Assembly (NCBI GenBank): GCA_022925895.1
Contig: JAKSYS010000826.1
Coordinates: forward strand, 1-21,136
Direction: 5' to 3'
Length of the DNA stretch: 21,136 bases
DNA from: Fragilaria crotonensis
Taxonomy: Eukaryota > Bacillariophyta > Fragilariophyceae > Fragilariales > Fragilariaceae
In this document: in pieces, positions 18,182 through 21,136 of the stretch
Numbering within the stretch: position 1 is the stretch's first letter
Layout of the letters: each line of letters begins with the position of its first letter
The notes under the pieces: generated by a model
Database searches by the model: none
What the model saw: only the letters and a program-made list of their open reading frames with translations
What the model was told of the DNA's origin: nothing
Made by a program: the position numbers and the translations under genes

Positions 18182-19002
18182 GAGTTTGAATCCGCAAGAG
18201 CCAGAGAAGTCTCTGTACGTCCTGTTATGTATGCAACGATGGATGAAACGACTATTCTTTCTGATTGTGTGCTATTTGATTTCCTGCTGCAAACCTGGAA
18301 TTATGCGTGTTCGTCATCTTCAGAAAATGATTCACTCTTTTTCGAAATATGACTGTGTCCCCACAACGTTCTGTTTTGCATTTGGTCATCCGAAAATGAC
18401 CCAGCTGGTCGATAACCCCAGACAATCCTGTCCGACATTGAAGAAAAATGGATTGAAAACACGATTCAACCTTTGTCCTGTGACAAGATTGCACAATAGA
18501 TATGGAAACGTCAAGGAATCAATTTGTCGCGGATATCCTCTAATGTCCCCTTTCGAATGTCAAGCTTTCTAAATAAATCAGCCTAGAAATTAAATGTGAT
18601 GTCTTGTCGGACGAGACAAGGGTACTCGTAGACTACTCTCTGGGCCATAATGTTTTTGATAAGGCATTGCATCATCATTAAAGCTGTAAACACAGCTCAG
18701 CCTTGGTATCAAAATAATGATTCATAAAGGTTTGTGCCCCGAAAAGGGGGGACATAGCGACGGGCTCCTTGCTACCGGCAGTATCATGTGTTGAGGAGAA
18801 CCAGAACTGACCGCGAGCTTATACCTCTCAGCGACCCAATGGGTCATTCCTTGCAAAAAGTCAACTTGATAAGCTGTACTGGAGTATTATGTAAAAGATT
18901 ATGTCGACGGACGCGCGCCTGGTGGCATCAGACTATTTGGAAAAAGAACACCAAATCTGGCATTCTTGCATGCCTTCGTCAACAGGACAACCCCGAAGCT
19001 CG
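18182..19002. other. Intergenic region between the ATPase and FEA1-like genes
   Basis: About 820 bases holding the upstream region of the ATPase gene and the 3' flank of the FEA1-like gene. A plus-strand frame of 145 codons (18135-18572) overlaps the ATPase 5' end and lacks any recognisable feature. No RNA gene was recognised. Confidence 0.5.
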
Positions 19003-21033
19003 TTAGATCACAGGCGCTTCCTGGGCTTCGACCTGGTCCTGTTGCTCGCCCTTTCTGGCGTTGCGTGTATCACGCGAGGACGAACTGCGACGGCGAACAA
19101 AGACAACCAACAACACGACAAGCGCCAGACCCAAGAGAGTGAGACCGACCGCCAAACCAACATTTGCCGAGTTGCTGTTGCTGGTGCTACTACTAGAAGA
19201 AGTACCACACGGTTCCGCCCCATCTTCGTATTTTGCGTTCGCTGAGTTCCATACACCACCAACGTCTGCGCAGGAGATACCCAAACAATCATATTGACGG
19301 GCAAATGCGGCGCTTACGTCAGCATAGGTGGCAGAATTCTTCTGGCCCACGCGCATGTTGGAATAGATAATGTTCGCATCATCCATATTGCATGCAGCCA
19401 CCATCGGAAGGACGGCAGCTGCAAAGGCAGCACCTTCAGCTTCAGATTTCTCTGAGTACGCTTCATTCTCAGTAATGTATGCGTATCGAAGTGTCCCTTG
19501 AATCAATGGAACAAACATGAGAGGTACAATTTTTTCCTTAATGGTGCGAGCAGCTGCGCACTTCTCGGCGGTGGTTCCAGAGAGCACATCTTGCATCTGA
19601 TCAAAGAGCTTGAAGATATCGTAGTTGACCTTGGATGTTCCCGAATCAGTATTGCCCTCACGACCGCAAGTCTTGAAGTTTACACAGCGCTTGTCAGCCA
19701 GTGCATGCATCAGGTTGCCTTTGCCAGATCCGTCAGTGCCTTCCAAAGCACCAGTGTAAAAGGCGACAGCTTCGTCGAGAGCACTGACCGGATCTGAGTT
19801 GCACTCTCCAATGGCGCAACCGTTCGCGCAGTCGACCAGGGCGTCTTCCAGTTCGCGAATCACGTACATGGCGATGTTCATGAAGACAGTTCCCTTTTTG
19901 ATGATTTCTGTGAGTCGAGAAAGAATCGAGAAGAATCGAGAAGAATCATGCATGGTTAGTGAGGAGGAACAATTGCATACGTGATTGCGGGATCATGTCA
20001 AAAGTACTTACCAACTCGACCGTCGTCACCATACTCGGCAAAATTGACATCTCCATTCTTAAAGTTAGTAGATCCCATGGTGAAACAAGCTTGCAGCCAG
20101 TCATCGGCGTAGGTGGTTGATCCGTAGTAATTAACAAATTTCTGAAAGTCAGGAAAGAAAGGTTTGCCTTCCGCACCGCGCATTTTGGTCTCGGCTGTCG
20201 TACTGAAACCCTGAATTGTGCGCTAATATAAAGACTTCTGTGAGCTATCTCCTCCTCAAGTCCGGCCCATGTCGACATTTTTCACATGTGATCACTTACC
20301 CCATTCTTATTGTCTGTTGTAGGAGTGTAAGAATACGACTGTCCATCACCAAAACCTTCAATCGTCAACGTTCCATTCGACGCAAAACAGCCCTCAATGT
20401 TCGGGTCGTTATTCCCACCAACCTTGCAACGGACGTATGTCTTTAAGCGGAGAGTTGGCATGCATTTGAATCGTGAGGAATCTTAAATGACCAGAAGTGT
20501 TCACGACTATTCCTAGTCGGTTTTATGTTTGTTACATACCTCTTGTCGATCGGAGGTGGCGTATTGGATTTGGATGACAGTGGCGCCGCTCTCATAGGTG
20601 CCAAGCGCTCTACCAGTCACAGTGCTACCATCGACGGCCGTTCCCGAGATAGGTGTCCCGTCGGCTACCTTGTTTGAGAGTGCTGGCTTGAGGGTGACTT
20701 CGGCGTAGCTCTTGGAAAAGCCTCCCATTTCGTACACATTCTTTGCTAGCAAGAAGTTTTGAGAGGACGGACTAGCAAGGAGCTCTTCAATTTTTGCCTG
20801 ATCATACGCAATCGCATTCTGAAGATGTCAAAGATACATTAGTGTTTGCACCTTGAGAGGCATCCTTTTCGAAAACTCCTTGCTTCAACTCTACTTACAT
20901 GATCGGTGACAACTGTGGAAGGTTCATAACCTGCAATCAGCTCGAAGGAAAGCTGTCTAACGCCGCGGATGCGATCACCAGAGACGCTACTGGCGAGCAA
21001 GGCGACGATCACGAATGAGTGGAAGATGTTCAT
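19003..21033 (-). CDS. FEA1-family, phytotransferrin (ISIP2A)-like type I membrane protein
   Basis: Five exons: 21033-20899, 20818-20540, 20440-20300, 20222-20012 and 19907-19003. The four introns are 80, 99, 77 and 104 nt, all GT-AG, and the frame is continuous, giving 556 aa. Residues 1-19 (MNIFHSFVIVALLASSVSG) are a signal peptide. The ectodomain holds YEPSTVVTDH (36-45), YTGALEGTDG (306-315) and LADKRCVNFKTC (325-336), which resemble the low-iron-inducible Fea1 family, and many cysteines. A Ser-rich linker precedes one membrane span (505-526) and a basic tail (RRRSSSSRDTRNARKG), giving an extracellular N-terminus. In diatoms the related ISIP2A is a carbonate-dependent ferric-iron binding protein at the cell surface; the same role is inferred here. 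Iron regulation cannot be judged, because only 103 bases of upstream sequence are in the window. The family call rests on motif recognition, not a search. Confidence 0.8.
19917..19946. repeat. Short tandem repeat in intron 4 of the FEA1-like gene
   Basis: AGAATCGAGA-type decamers are repeated about three times (GAGAAAGAATCGAGAAGAAT and onward). On the coding strand this is a pyrimidine-rich TTCTCGATTC tract leading to the acceptor CTCACAG, so it doubles as an extended polypyrimidine tract. Confidence 0.85.
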
Positions 21034-21136
21034 TTTATTGATTATTTTGTGAGACCCAGGTATGCCTTTTGTTTCACAAGACAGCATCCCTAGTAGTTAG
21101 AGAGTAGATTGACTACCAGGGCTAACTTAGCTAGCA
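21034..21136. other. Upstream flank of the FEA1-like gene (cut by the window edge)
   Basis: The last 103 bases hold the start of the promoter or leader of the minus-strand gene. An in-frame ATG at 21087 would add 18 residues ahead of a clean signal peptide and is less likely to be used. No regulatory motif is recognisable. Confidence 0.4.

Noticed and set aside
18135-18572. Plus-strand open frame of 145 codons
   Set aside because: It overlaps the start of the ATPase gene in antisense, and its Cys-rich, uneven composition shows no domain.

Overview
The window looks like nuclear DNA from a photosynthetic stramenopile, most likely a diatom. The evidence is spliced protein genes with short GT-AG introns (68-160 nt), and three proteins that begin with a signal peptide running into an alanine-phenylalanine (ASAF-type) cleavage site, the usual pass into complex plastids of red-algal origin. 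A FEA1/phytotransferrin-like surface protein fits the same group. I cannot name the species from sequence alone.

Layout. Positions 1-846 (+ strand) hold a ubiquitin-like fusion gene. An open frame upstream of it looks like a signal peptide plus transit peptide, but sits one base out of register with the ubiquitin start. Every other gene is on the minus strand. A small serine-rich hypothetical gene lies at 1815-2258. A three-exon gene at 3797-6634 encodes a plastid-targeted protein with two tandem NTF2/SnoaL-like domains, a long Lys/Ala-rich repeat region and a distinct C-terminal module. Positions 7020-8270 hold a foldback, MITE-like repeat element inside a GTAC-rich island. A two-exon plastid-targeted gene of unknown role is at 8747-9469. 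An intron-free plastid-targeted Ski2/ISE2-type RNA helicase is at 10068-13904. A 1051-residue STAND-type ATPase with a helical repeat C-terminus is at 15026-18181. A five-exon FEA1-family (phytotransferrin-like) type I membrane protein is at 19003-21033.

How the genes fit together. Nothing suggests an operon or a shared pathway. The common theme is plastid and iron biology: three stroma-type presequences, a possible ubiquitin of the periplastidal (symbiont-derived ERAD-like, SELMA) import machinery, and an iron-acquisition candidate. The items most worth checking are the ubiquitin fusion with its offset presequence, the duplicated NTF2-like plastid protein, and the foldback element. Exon structures were worked out by hand from splice signals and reading-frame continuity; transcripts should confirm them.
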